Origin: DAOUBF01 sp034432795
GTDB taxonomy: Bacteria > Chloroflexota > Anaerolineae > DSLN01
DNA: 64,000 nt
NCBI GenBank assembly: GCA_034432795.1
Contig: DAOUBF010000052.1
Span: 1 to 64,000 of the forward strand
Direction: 5' to 3'
Made by a program: the position numbers and the translations under genes
In this document: positions 27,091 to 35,088 of the stretch, in pieces
Layout: each line of letters starts with the position of its first letter
Numbering within the stretch: position 1 is the first letter of the stretch
Notes under the pieces: generated by a model
The model's input: the letters and a program-made list of their open reading frames with translations, nothing else
The model's database searches: none
What the model was told of the DNA's origin: nothing

Positions 27091-27195
27091 ATGGCTCAAC
27101 ACGTGGAGGGACCATGAGCCAGGTTTTTATCGCTCTCAACCTCACTGATCTGATCCCTAAGCGTTCCAAGTCTTTTCAATACACAAGGAGGGTTC

Positions 27196-27993
27196 ATGGG
27201 CCTGCTGGATGGCAAGGTTGGATTGATTTTCGGCGTCGCCAATGACCATTCTATCGCCTGGGGGATCGCGCAGGCATTGCACCGGGAGGGGGCAGAGTTG
27301 GGCTTCAGCTACGCGGGCGAGGCGCTGGAACGGCGCGTGCGTCCGCTGGCTGAAAGCCTGGGGGCACGGCTGATTGAGCCGTGCGATGTCACCAGCGATG
27401 AGCAAATCGTCCGCGTATTTGAACGCGCGCGCGAGGTGTATGGGGGCATTGACCTTCTCGTCCACTCCATTGCCTACGCCCCCCGCGAAGCCTTGAGCGG
27501 CCAGTTCCTGGACACCAGCCGCGAGCAATTCCGCATCTGCCTGGACATCAGTTGCTACTCCTTTGTCGCCCTGGCGCGCGAGGCCGCCCGGCTGATGGAG
27601 GGGCGCAAAGGCGCCATGCTGACCATGACCTACTATGCTTCGGAGAAAGCCGTGCCGCGCTATAACGTCATGGGCGTCGCCAAGGCCGCGCTGGAAGCCT
27701 CGGTGCGCTATCTGGCGATGGAGTTGGGGCCGCGCGGCATCCGCGTCAACGCCATCTCCGCCGGGCCGGTGCGCACCCTCTCGGCGATGGGCGTGGCCGG
27801 CTTCCGCCAGATGGCCTCGCGCTTCCCGGAGTTCGCCCCCCTGCGCCGCAATATCACGCTGGAGGAGTTGGGCAACACGGCGGTCTTTCTATTGAGCGAC
27901 ATGTCCAGCGGCACCACCGGCGAAGTCCTGTTCGTGGACGCGGGCTTCAATATCATGGCCTTCCCCGAACTGGGCGCCAGCCTCAGCGATTAA
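27196..27993 (+). CDS. fabI: Enoyl-[acyl-carrier-protein] reductase (NADH)
   Basis: FabI makes the last reduction of each fatty-acid elongation round. The 265-residue product has the FabI-type Rossmann start FGVANDHSIAWGIAQ, SIAYAPREALSG, and the catalytic Tyr-x6-Lys in YNVMGVAKAALEASVRY. ATG 27196 follows AAGGAGGGTTC. It ends 11 bases inside the convergent coaX gene. No other fatty-acid gene is next to it. Confidence 0.96.
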   Translation: MGLLDGKVGLIFGVANDHSIAWGIAQALHREGAELGFSYAGEALERRVRPLAESLGARLIEPCDVTSDEQIVRVFERAREVYGGIDLLVHSIAYAPREALSGQFLDTSREQFRICLDISCYSFVALAREAARLMEGRKGAMLTMTYYASEKAVPRYNVMGVAKAALEASVRYLAMELGPRGIRVNAISAGPVRTLSAMGVAGFRQMASRFPEFAPLRRNITLEELGNTAVFLLSDMSSGTTGEVLFVDAGFNIMAFPELGASLSD

Positions 27994-28792
27994 GCTCGTA
28001 GATCAGGCGTAGCCCGTCCAGCGTCAGCCAGGGCGCGATGATCTCAATCACCGGTGTCTGGCGGGCGATGACCTCGGCCAGGCCGCCGGTGGCGATCACC
28101 TTGACCTGGGTGCGACCCTCACCCCCGGAGGTGGAGGGCGGGGTGCTGCTCAGCCCTTCCAGTTCGCGCCGGATGCGGGCCACTAGCCCCTCAATCAGCC
28201 CGATATAGCCCAGGACCAGCCCGGATTGCATGGCTGTCACCGTATTGCGCCCGATAGCTGAGGGCGGCGGCAGCAGGTCCACCCGGTAAAGGCGGGCGGC
28301 GCGCTGCACCAGCGCATCGTGGGCAATGCCCAGCCCCGGCGCGATGGCGCCCCCCAGATAGTCCCCCTCCGCCGAGACCACATCAAACGTGGTGGCTGTG
28401 CCGAAGTCCACCACGATGGCCGGGCCGCCATACAGCCGATGGGCAGCCACTGTGTTGATCACGCGGTCCGCGCCGACCTCGGCGGGGTTATCCACGCGGA
28501 TGCGGACGCCGGTACGGACGCCCGGCGCAACGACCAGGGGGCGCCTGCCCAACGCCTGCTGGCAGACCTCCTCAAAGACGCCGGTCAGCGTGGGGACGAC
28601 GCTGCCCAGGGCCGCGCCTTCCAGGTCAGCGAAGCGCAGCCCACTCTGCGCGAACAGCGCCTGCAGGATGACCGCGTACTCGTCTGAGGTGCGCTCGCGC
28701 ACCGTTTGCAGGCGCCAGTGGGCCAGCCACCCGTCCTCATGCCAGACGCCCAATGTGATGTTGCTATTGCCGATGTCTATGGTCAGCAGCAT
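27983..28792 (-). CDS. coaX: Type III pantothenate kinase
   Basis: CoaX phosphorylates pantothenate, the first step of CoA synthesis after the pan genes. The 269-residue product has the ASKHA-fold motifs LTIDIGNSNITLG, EVGADRVINTVAA and VVDFGTATTFDVV, and LGGAIAPGLGI. A run SSTPPSTSGGEGRTQ near residues 219-233 looks like low-complexity repeat DNA translated in frame (about 28115-28141). It lies downstream of panC with a 245-base gap, and its end overlaps fabI. The grouping with panB, panE and panC gives a full route from ketoisovalerate to phosphopantothenate. Confidence 0.95.
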   Translation of the reverse strand: MLLTIDIGNSNITLGVWHEDGWLAHWRLQTVRERTSDEYAVILQALFAQSGLRFADLEGAALGSVVPTLTGVFEEVCQQALGRRPLVVAPGVRTGVRIRVDNPAEVGADRVINTVAAHRLYGGPAIVVDFGTATTFDVVSAEGDYLGGAIAPGLGIAHDALVQRAARLYRVDLLPPPSAIGRNTVTAMQSGLVLGYIGLIEGLVARIRRELEGLSSTPPSTSGGEGRTQVKVIATGGLAEVIARQTPVIEIIAPWLTLDGLRLIYELNR

Positions 28793-29037
28793 ATCCCCCT
28801 CTCCTGGATTCAGCGATGATCGGGCAACAGTTCTTCAACAGCGAAACAACAGGCAAAGCGGCTAAAAGCCTGCTCTAATCTCAGCAGAGAACGATATATA
28901 TTCCGGTCACTGCCTGCCCGCCGGTAGGCCAGCAATTGAGGCTGTTCCCCCTACAGCCGGGCCTGTTCACTCCGCCAGGCCAAGTTGCTTCCTGCTGGCG
29001 GGCAGTCCTCAAACCACAAAGCGAATCCGTGAGTCCC
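28793..29037. other. Gap with imperfect inverted repeat between panC and coaX
   Basis: A stretch starting ACTGCCTGCCCGCCGG near 28911 is mirrored by CTGGCGGGCAGT near 29003. The ends resemble a small non-coding inverted-repeat element. No gene is seen. Confidence 0.35.
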
Positions 29038-29871
29038 TTATTCCAGGATCAGGTTATCAATCAGCCGGGTGGCGCCGATACGCACCGCCAGCGAAGCCAG
29101 TGCCCGCTCCCCCACCCGCTCCAGCTCCACCAGCGTATCCGGGTCGGCGAGGCTGACATAATCGGGCCTGGCCAGCGGCTCGCTGGCCAGGACAGCGCGC
29201 ATGTGTTGGCGCAGCCGCTCGCCATCACGCTCACCGGCCTGCCAGGCGGCCTGGGCTGCCGAGAGCGCGCGGAAGAGCACGGTGGCTGCCCGCCGCTCTT
29301 CGGGGCTGAGGTACACGTTGCGCGAACTCATCGCCAGCCCATCCGGTTCGCGCACGGTCGGGCACACCACGATCTCCAGGTCAAAGTCCAGGTCGCGGGC
29401 CATGCGCTGGATGACCACAACCTGTTGCGCGTCCTTCTGGCCGAAGTAGGCCCGGTCGGGCTGGAAGATGTTGAACAGCTTGCACACGATCGTGGCCACG
29501 CCGACGAAGTGGCCGGGCCGGGCCGCGCCCTCCAGGGGCCGGGCGACGTCCTCAACGACCACTTTGGTCTGGAAGCCCGGCGGGTACATCTCCTCCACCG
29601 GCGGCGCCAGGACGAGGTCCACGCCCAGCGGTTCCAGCAGGCTCAGGTCGCGGTTCAGGTCGCGGGGGTAGCGATCCAGGTCTTCATGCGGCCCGAACTG
29701 AGTGGGGTTGACGAAGATGCTGACCGCCACGTGGTCATTCTCCGCCCGCGCCCGGCGCACCAGCGAGAGATGCCCCTCATGCAGATAGCCCATCGTGGGC
29801 ACCAGCCCCCAGGTGCCGGGGCGGGCCTTGCGGATACGACGCACTTCACGAATAGTAGTGACGACGTCCAT
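29038..29871 (-). CDS. panC: Pantoate-beta-alanine ligase (pantothenate synthetase)
   Basis: PanC joins pantoate and beta-alanine with ATP. The 277-residue product has the nucleotidyltransferase motifs LVPTMGYLHEGHLSLV with HEGH, FVNPTQFGPHEDLDRYPR, YFGQKDAQQVVVI and the KMSKS-like SSRNVYLS. It is the third gene of the leftward pan set, 138 bases after panE; that gap carries a hairpin repeat. Confidence 0.97.
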   Translation of the reverse strand: MDVVTTIREVRRIRKARPGTWGLVPTMGYLHEGHLSLVRRARAENDHVAVSIFVNPTQFGPHEDLDRYPRDLNRDLSLLEPLGVDLVLAPPVEEMYPPGFQTKVVVEDVARPLEGAARPGHFVGVATIVCKLFNIFQPDRAYFGQKDAQQVVVIQRMARDLDFDLEIVVCPTVREPDGLAMSSRNVYLSPEERRAATVLFRALSAAQAAWQAGERDGERLRQHMRAVLASEPLARPDYVSLADPDTLVELERVGERALASLAVRIGATRLIDNLILE

Positions 29872-29972
29872 CTCTTCTCTCTCTGCACAGTGTAGAACCT
29901 ATTTCAAACCCGTCACCCTGCAGCCCGGCGCCGGGCCTCGCCCCCTCTCCCATGCTGCCAGAGAGGGGATGA

Positions 29973-29999
29973 GTAGGGCGGCTTTCCATAGCCGCCGGT
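29973..29999 (+). repeat. Hairpin element, GGC/GCC stem variant
   Basis: Copy of the 9754-9780 element in the panE-panC gap, about 20 kb away from the other copies. Confidence 0.8.
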
Positions 30000-30009
30000 A
30001 CACGCCGCT

Positions 30010-30930
30010 TCACATCTGGCGCAGGGGGCGCGTGCTCTCCAGGGCACAGACCAGTCGCCACAGGGTCGCATTGATCGGCGTCGGCACGCCCAGGCGCTGG
30101 CCCGTGCGCACGACGGCGCCGTTAATTGCCTCAATCTCGGTGGGCGTGCCGCGCAGCACATCCTGGAGCATGGAGGAGCGGTTGTGGGCGGTACGGGCAG
30201 CCACCTCGCGGACACGTTCCGCCGGATCGTCAAAGGGCAGCCGGATCCCCTGAGCCTGCGCCACACGGGCCGTCTCCCAGGCCACCGCCTCCATCAGGGC
30301 ACGCGCGCTCTCGTCCTCCAGGAGGGCGCCATTGGGCACGCGCAGCAGCGCCGTCAACGGGTTGATCGCCGAGTTGACCACCAGCTTGCCCCACACCAGC
30401 CCGGCGATGTTCTCCGTAAGATGCGTCTCCAGGCCGGCCTGGCGGAAGAGCGCGCCGACCTCCTCCAGCCGCTCGCGGGTGGGTGGGGTGACCCCCAGGT
30501 GGGTCGGGCCGGCGCCAGCGTGATAGACCCGCCCCGGCCCCAGGAGCATGGCCCCCTGCGCCGTGACACCCAGCGCGACACGCGCCGCCCCCAGGGAAGC
30601 CGCCAGCACTTCCTCATTGCCCAGCCCGTTCTGGAGCGTGAGCGCCAGCCCCTGCGGCGCGAGCCACTCAGCCGCCTGCCATGCCGCCCGTGCGGTCTGA
30701 TAGCTCTTCACCAGGATCAGGGCGAGGTCGCAGGGGGACACAGCGGCTGCATCGGCGACCTGCACGGGGATGGTCCGTTCGCCCTGGGCATCGGCCAGGG
30801 TGATGCCGTGCTCACGCAGCGCCGCCAGACCTTCCGGCCAGGTCCCTACCATGACGACATCGGCCAGGGGCGCCAGCCGCGCCCCAAACAGGCAGCCCAT
30901 CGCCCCGATGCCGATGATGGCAATGCGCAT
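30010..30930 (-). CDS. panE: 2-dehydropantoate 2-reductase (ketopantoate reductase)
   Basis: PanE reduces ketopantoate to pantoate with NADPH. The 306-residue product has the N-terminal Rossmann motif IGIGAMGCLFGARL, LILVKSYQT, LTLQNGLGNEEVL, and the C-terminal catalytic region with LVWGKLVVNSAINPLTALL (the key Lys) and TEIEAINGAVV. It starts 18 bases after the panB stop, so the two are cotranscribed. Confidence 0.95.
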   Translation of the reverse strand: MRIAIIGIGAMGCLFGARLAPLADVVMVGTWPEGLAALREHGITLADAQGERTIPVQVADAAAVSPCDLALILVKSYQTARAAWQAAEWLAPQGLALTLQNGLGNEEVLAASLGAARVALGVTAQGAMLLGPGRVYHAGAGPTHLGVTPPTRERLEEVGALFRQAGLETHLTENIAGLVWGKLVVNSAINPLTALLRVPNGALLEDESARALMEAVAWETARVAQAQGIRLPFDDPAERVREVAARTAHNRSSMLQDVLRGTPTEIEAINGAVVRTGQRLGVPTPINATLWRLVCALESTRPLRQM

Positions 30931-30948
30931 ATCCCTCTCACCGCCAGG

Positions 30949-31851
30949 CTACTGCCTGGCCTTCGCCCGCGCTCTGGCCCGCTGCTGCCCGTCCGATGAG
31001 GGCTGCTCCAGGGCCGCCAATAGCGCGGCCCACTCGGCCTCATCCATGGGCGTGCTGTGCTCCGGGCCGGGAAAGGCGCGGGCCTGCACCTCGGCAATAT
31101 AGGCGCGGAAGGCGCGCTGCATCTCGGCAGCCAGTTCCGCGTAGCGCTTGCTGAAACGCGGCGTGAAGCGGTCAAACAGCCCCAACAGGTCGTGCGTGAC
31201 CAGCACCTGCCCGTCGCAGCCGGGGCCGGCGCCGATGCCAATGGTGGGGATGCGCAGGCGCTGACTGATCAGCCGGGCCACCGGCTCCGGCACGGATTCC
31301 AGCACAATAGAGAAGCAGCCAGCTTCCTGCAACGCCTCGGCGTCCTCAATCAGCCGCTGCGCCGCGGCCGCCGTCTTGCCCTGGGCGCGGAACCCACCCA
31401 GCTTGTGAATGGACTGCGGCGTCAGCCCGATATGCCCCATGACAGGGATGCCCGCGTCGGTGATCGCCCGCACCGTAGCCAGGACTTCGCGCCCGCCTTC
31501 CAGCTTCACCGCGTCCATGCCCGCCTCTTTGAGGAAGCGACCGGCGTTGCGCACCGCCTCGGCGACGTCGGCCTGGTAGGAAAGGAAGGGCATATCCCCG
31601 ATCAGGAGGGGGGTCTTGGCACCGCGCCGCACCGCCTGGGCGTGGCGGATCATATCGTCCATGGTGACCGGCAGGGTGGTTTCGTAGCCCAGCACCACCA
31701 TACCCAGCGAATCGCCCACCAGGATGGCGTCAATGCCGGCCGCTTCCAACGCCAGGGCCGTGGGGTAGTCGTAGGCCGTCAGCATGGTGATCGGCTCACC
31801 GCGCTCCTTTTTGGCCTGAAAGGTGAGAACCGTGACCTTCTTGCGTTCCAT
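30949..31851 (-). CDS. panB: 3-methyl-2-oxobutanoate hydroxymethyltransferase
   Basis: PanB adds a hydroxymethyl group from methylene-tetrahydrofolate to ketoisovalerate, so it uses the FolD product. The 300-residue protein has TMLTAYDYPTALALEAAGID, VGDSLGMVVLGYETTLPVT, MDAVKLEGG, GHIGLTPQ and IGIGAGPGCDGQVLV, and a C-terminal tail rich in Arg/Ala beyond the normal end. ATG 31851 has AAAGGAG upstream. An intrinsic terminator-like hairpin lies only 20 bases before the start, in a leader of about 180 bases, which suggests attenuation. Confidence 0.97.
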   Translation of the reverse strand: MERKKVTVLTFQAKKERGEPITMLTAYDYPTALALEAAGIDAILVGDSLGMVVLGYETTLPVTMDDMIRHAQAVRRGAKTPLLIGDMPFLSYQADVAEAVRNAGRFLKEAGMDAVKLEGGREVLATVRAITDAGIPVMGHIGLTPQSIHKLGGFRAQGKTAAAAQRLIEDAEALQEAGCFSIVLESVPEPVARLISQRLRIPTIGIGAGPGCDGQVLVTHDLLGLFDRFTPRFSKRYAELAAEMQRAFRAYIAEVQARAFPGPEHSTPMDEAEWAALLAALEQPSSDGQQRARARAKARQ

Positions 31852-31870
31852 GGGGGTCTCCTTTGATTAA

Positions 31871-31903
31871 CAAAAATGCCTTTCAGGCCACGCCCGAAAG
31901 GCT
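31871..31903 (-). terminator. Terminator hairpin in the panB leader
   Basis: On the minus strand GCCTTTCGGGC-GTG-GCCTGAAAGGC (one G-U pair) is followed by ATTTTTG and then directly by the panB ribosome binding site. Confidence 0.8.
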
Positions 31904-32033
31904 GAACACACGGATAAACCGCGCCCCGTTGTCTCTGCCGTCTCGGTCGCGTCTGCGATCCAAGCGGTTGATTCTGATTTAGGGTAAATTGCTTACACCT
32001 CCATCGCTCGGTGCCCCTGGGGGTCACCGGCCT
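31871..32033 (-). promoter_or_regulatory. panB leader, probable attenuator of unknown type
   Basis: Between the promoter and the terminator hairpin the leader holds a GGTGACCCCCAGGGGCACC hairpin and a tiny ATG-GAG-GTG-TAA frame. It does not match a riboswitch class I can name. The terminator placement implies that something in the leader decides read-through into the pan genes. Confidence 0.5.
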
Positions 32034-32039
32034 ATATAC

Positions 32040-32067
32040 AGTATAGCATGGATCGGGCGGATGTCAA
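32040..32067 (-). promoter_or_regulatory. panB promoter
   Basis: TTGACA (32067-32062), a 16-base spacer and TATACT (32045-32040) on the minus strand. Confidence 0.8.
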
Positions 32068-32138
32068 GCTGGCGACCGGAAGTTGCGCCCTTACCAATCC
32101 CAGCCCCCGCAAGGGTGAGGTAAATCACCCTCAGGCGA

Positions 32139-32150
32139 TGACAAATGTCA
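32139..32150. promoter_or_regulatory. Palindromic motif TGACAAATGTCA
   Basis: A 12-base near-palindrome just upstream of a possible -35 (TTGAGG) of the regulator gene. It matches the sites at 12881 and 57873. Confidence 0.5.
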
Positions 32151-32175
32151 CTTTGAGGAATCTGCTCATGGGTGT

Positions 32176-32196
32176 ACTATAGGTAATATCTATAGT
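32176..32196. promoter_or_regulatory. Inverted repeat ACTATAG-N7-CTATAGT
   Basis: A perfect 7-base inverted repeat over a -10-like TACTAT, 22 bases upstream of the PadR-type gene. It is a good candidate for autoregulation. Confidence 0.55.
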
Positions 32197-32217
32197 CAGC
32201 ACGAAAGAACGGTCGTC

Positions 32218-33483
32218 ATGTCCATTGCCCATCTCTTGCTTGGCCTGCTGGCCCGAGGCCCACGCTACGGTTACCGGCTCAGGCAGGAGCTTGAAGACGA
32301 GTTTGGCCCCGTATGGCGCATAGATTTCGGCCAACTCTACCGCTTGCTCTCCACGATGCAGCGCCGGGGGTGGGTGGATGTGCAGGTGGAGCCCAGCGCT
32401 CAGGGGCCTGAGCGCAAGGTGTACGCCCTGACAGCGCGCGGGCAGGCCGAGTTCCAACGCTGGCTGAGTGAGCCAGTGACGGCAGTCCAACAAGGCGCAG
32501 AACGCCGCGATGAATTCCTGGTGAAGCTGCGGCTCAGGCTGGGCGCGGGCGATGCCGCCGGCGGCGATCTGATCGCCGCGCGACGACGCGCACTGGAATC
32601 GCAGCGCCAGGCATATCGGGCGGCGGCCCAGGACGCGCAGGAGGCGCAGGATGTGGGGCGGTGGCTTCTGGCAGAGGCCGGGTTGCGCCACACGGAAGCG
32701 TCCCTGGCGTGGCTTGCGGCCTGCGAGGCGCTCATCCCGCCGGGCCGCCCTGCCGCCCCGGCGGGGCCTGAACCGAATGCCATCACCGCCGTCGGCAGCG
32801 ACGATCTGGCCCTCAACCTGCTGGCGCGCCTGCTGCTCAGCCAGTATCCCCACCTGCGCTTCTCAGTTCGTCCGGTGGGCAGTCTCGGCGGGCTGTTGGC
32901 GCTGCAGGAAAGGCGGGCCGATCTGGCAGGCGTGCACCTGCTGGACGTGGACTCCGGCGAGTACAACGTCCCCTTCGTCAAGCACCTGCTGCCTGAAGAG
33001 CCTACCGTGCTCATCAACCTGGCCTATCGTGAGCAAGGGCTGATGGTGGCCGCAGGCAACCCGAAGGGCATCCACGACCTGCGCGACCTGAGCCGCGCCG
33101 ATGTGCGCTTCATCAATCGCCAGCGTGGCGCGGGCACGCGGCTGCTGGTATATCACCTCCTGCGTCGGATAGGGATCGCACCCGCGGCCATCTCCGGTTA
33201 TGAGCGCGAGGCGCCCACACATGACACGGTCGCCGCCGCGATCCATGCGGGCACGGCCGACGTCGGGCCGGGTATCCGCGCCGTCGCTCAGATGTGGGGG
33301 CTGGACTTCATCCCGCTGGCCCAGGAGCGCTTTGACCTGGCTATCCCCCGCGTCGTGTTGGACTCGCCGCGCCTGCGCCCGCTCCTGGATGTGATCCACC
33401 AGGCCGAGTTTCGCCAGGCAGTGGCGGCCCTCGGCGGCTACGATGTGACCTGGATGGGCGAGGTCATCGCCGATCTTCGCTGA
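32218..33483 (+). CDS. PadR-type regulator fused to a binding-protein-like domain
   Basis: The 421-residue protein starts with a PadR winged-helix domain (residues 1-100: HLLLGLLARGPRYGYRLRQEL, FGQLYRLLSTMQRRGWV, KVYALTARGQAEFQRWL). A helical linker follows, and from about residue 185 a periplasmic-binding-protein-like domain (ITAVGSDDLALNLLARLL, RFINRQRGAGTRLLVYHLL, DVGPGIRAVAQMWGLDFIPL) of the PF12727-like type seen in molybdate/tungstate regulators. It directly precedes tupABC, 24 bases from the tupA start, so it probably senses the oxyanion or a cofactor and controls uptake. Such sensor domains are usually joined to MerR- or ModE-type DNA-binding domains; the PadR pairing is unusual to me. 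Confidence 0.85.
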   Translation: MSIAHLLLGLLARGPRYGYRLRQELEDEFGPVWRIDFGQLYRLLSTMQRRGWVDVQVEPSAQGPERKVYALTARGQAEFQRWLSEPVTAVQQGAERRDEFLVKLRLRLGAGDAAGGDLIAARRRALESQRQAYRAAAQDAQEAQDVGRWLLAEAGLRHTEASLAWLAACEALIPPGRPAAPAGPEPNAITAVGSDDLALNLLARLLLSQYPHLRFSVRPVGSLGGLLALQERRADLAGVHLLDVDSGEYNVPFVKHLLPEEPTVLINLAYREQGLMVAAGNPKGIHDLRDLSRADVRFINRQRGAGTRLLVYHLLRRIGIAPAAISGYEREAPTHDTVAAAIHAGTADVGPGIRAVAQMWGLDFIPLAQERFDLAIPRVVLDSPRLRPLLDVIHQAEFRQAVAALGGYDVTWMGEVIADLR

Positions 33484-33501
33484 GGAATGCAAAAGGAGCC
33501 A

Positions 33502-33537
33502 ATTACTATGAGATTGACAATTACTATGAGATTGACA
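33502..33537. repeat. 18-base tandem duplication over the tupA start
   Basis: ATTACTATGAGATTGACA occurs twice in a row (33502-33519 and 33520-33537), giving two in-frame ATG codons and a repeated MRLTIT/MRLTT start. Confidence 0.9.
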
Positions 33538-34377
33538 ACGCTGGGCCTGACTGTGCTGCTTATCGCCAGCGCCTGCAGCCCGGCGGCTGCGCCCGCAGCC
33601 GCGCCACAGGCCCAGGAGATGATCCTGGCAACGACCACCAGTACCGCCGATTCCGGGCTATTGGACGCCATCCTTCCGGCCTTTGAGCGCGCCTATGGCG
33701 TTCGGGTCAAGGTCGTTGCCGTCGGTACAGGCCAGGCGCTTAAGCTCGGCCAGGACGGGAATGCCGACGTCGTACTTGTCCACGCGCGCGCCCAGGAAGA
33801 CCAGTTCGTGGCCGAGGGCTGGGGCGTAGACCGGCGCGATGTCATGTATAACGATTTTGTCCTTGTAGGCCCCAAGCAAGACCCGGCGGGCGTCAAGGGC
33901 ATGGCGACCGCCGCCGCTGCCTTCAAGGCGATTGCGGCCAGACGGGCGACCTTCGCCTCGCGCGGCGACGAGTCGGGCACCCATGCAAAGGAGAAGAGTA
34001 TCTGGAAGCAAGCCGGCATTGAGCCTGAGGGCGACTGGTATAACTCACTTGGCCAGGGCATGGGCGATACCCTGATCTTCGCCAACGAGAAGGGAGCCTA
34101 CACGATCACGGATCGGGGGACCTATCTCTCTATGCGGGAGAAGCTGCCCAACCTCACCATCCTGGTGGGCGGTGACAGTATCGCCCAAAACACCGACAAA
34201 TCGCTCTTGAACCCCTACGGCGTCATCGCCGTCAACCCGGCCAGGCATCCCCACGTCAGGTTTGACCTGGCGGAGAAGTTCATAGACTGGATCACCTCGG
34301 CCGAGACCCAAAAGCGCATCGGCGACTACGGTGTGGACAAGTTCGGTCAGCCGTTATTCTATCCCAACGCAAAGTAA
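33508..34377 (+). CDS. tupA: Tungstate ABC transporter substrate-binding lipoprotein
   Basis: TupA binds tungstate outside the membrane with high affinity. From ATG 33508 the product has 289 residues: a signal peptide with the lipobox-like LIASAC (Cys23), then LATTTSTADSGLLDAILPAF, where the TTTS motif marks TupA over ModA. ADVVLVHARAQED and FASRGDESGTHAKEK are also typical. AAAGGAG lies 10 bases before this ATG; an 18-base duplication gives a second ATG at 33526. Its operon partners are tupB and tupC. The tungstate could serve the formate dehydrogenase at 57987-62578. Confidence 0.94.
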   Translation: MRLTITMRLTTLGLTVLLIASACSPAAAPAAAPQAQEMILATTTSTADSGLLDAILPAFERAYGVRVKVVAVGTGQALKLGQDGNADVVLVHARAQEDQFVAEGWGVDRRDVMYNDFVLVGPKQDPAGVKGMATAAAAFKAIAARRATFASRGDESGTHAKEKSIWKQAGIEPEGDWYNSLGQGMGDTLIFANEKGAYTITDRGTYLSMREKLPNLTILVGGDSIAQNTDKSLLNPYGVIAVNPARHPHVRFDLAEKFIDWITSAETQKRIGDYGVDKFGQPLFYPNAK

Positions 34378-34389
34378 GGTGACTCTGCG

Positions 34390-35088
34390 ATGAACGAACT
34401 GATCCAGGGCTTCCTGGAAGCTATCCGCCTGATCCTCACGCTGGACCCCGAACTGATGCGCATCGTCGCCCTGTCGCTTCAGGTGACCGGCGCGGCGCTC
34501 CTGGTCAGCGCCGTCCTCGGCATTCCGTTGGGTTGCTGGTTAGGGCTGCATCGCTTCATTGGCCGCCGATTGGTCATCGCCTTCCTATACACGGGCATGG
34601 GCCTGCCTCCCGTTGTCGTCGGCCTGTTCGTCTACCTGCTCCTATCGCACAGCGGGCCATTGGGCGCGCTCAACTGGCTGTTCACGCCTAAAGCGATGTT
34701 CATCGCCCAGGTGATTATCTCGTTCCCCCTGGTCGCCGGATTTACCATGGCCGCCGTTATGGGGGTGGACCCGAACCTGCGCCAGCAGGTGCTCTCGTTG
34801 GGCGCGACGACCCGGCAGGCAACGCTGGCGGTCATCGCCGAGGCGCGGCTCGGCATCCTGGTCTCCATTGTCGCCGGCTTCGGCAGCATTATCTCCGAGG
34901 TCGGCGCGGTTATGCTTGTCGGCGGCAATATCCAGGGCGCCACCCGCGTGCTGACGACGGCCATCGTCCTGCAAACGCGGCAGGGCAACTTTGACCAGGC
35001 CATTGCCCTGGGTTTGGTGCTGCTGGGGATCGCCTTTGTGACCAACCTGGCGATGCTCAAGTTGCAGGGCGGAGCATTGGAGGCATGA
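34390..35088 (+). CDS. tupB: Tungstate ABC transporter permease
   Basis: The 232-residue protein has five or six membrane helices and the ABC permease signature region EARLGILVSIVAGFGSIISEVGAVMLVGGNI, where EAR-x-GI...G binds the ATPase (short form EARLGI and GFGSIISE). Its length and order after tupA fit TupB. The stop overlaps tupC by 4 bases. Confidence 0.93.
   Translation: MNELIQGFLEAIRLILTLDPELMRIVALSLQVTGAALLVSAVLGIPLGCWLGLHRFIGRRLVIAFLYTGMGLPPVVVGLFVYLLLSHSGPLGALNWLFTPKAMFIAQVIISFPLVAGFTMAAVMGVDPNLRQQVLSLGATTRQATLAVIAEARLGILVSIVAGFGSIISEVGAVMLVGGNIQGATRVLTTAIVLQTRQGNFDQAIALGLVLLGIAFVTNLAMLKLQGGALEA

Noticed and set aside
27115..27195. Short peptide MSQVFIALNLTDL upstream of fabI
   Set aside because: It runs into the fabI ribosome binding site in another frame and has no protein-like features.
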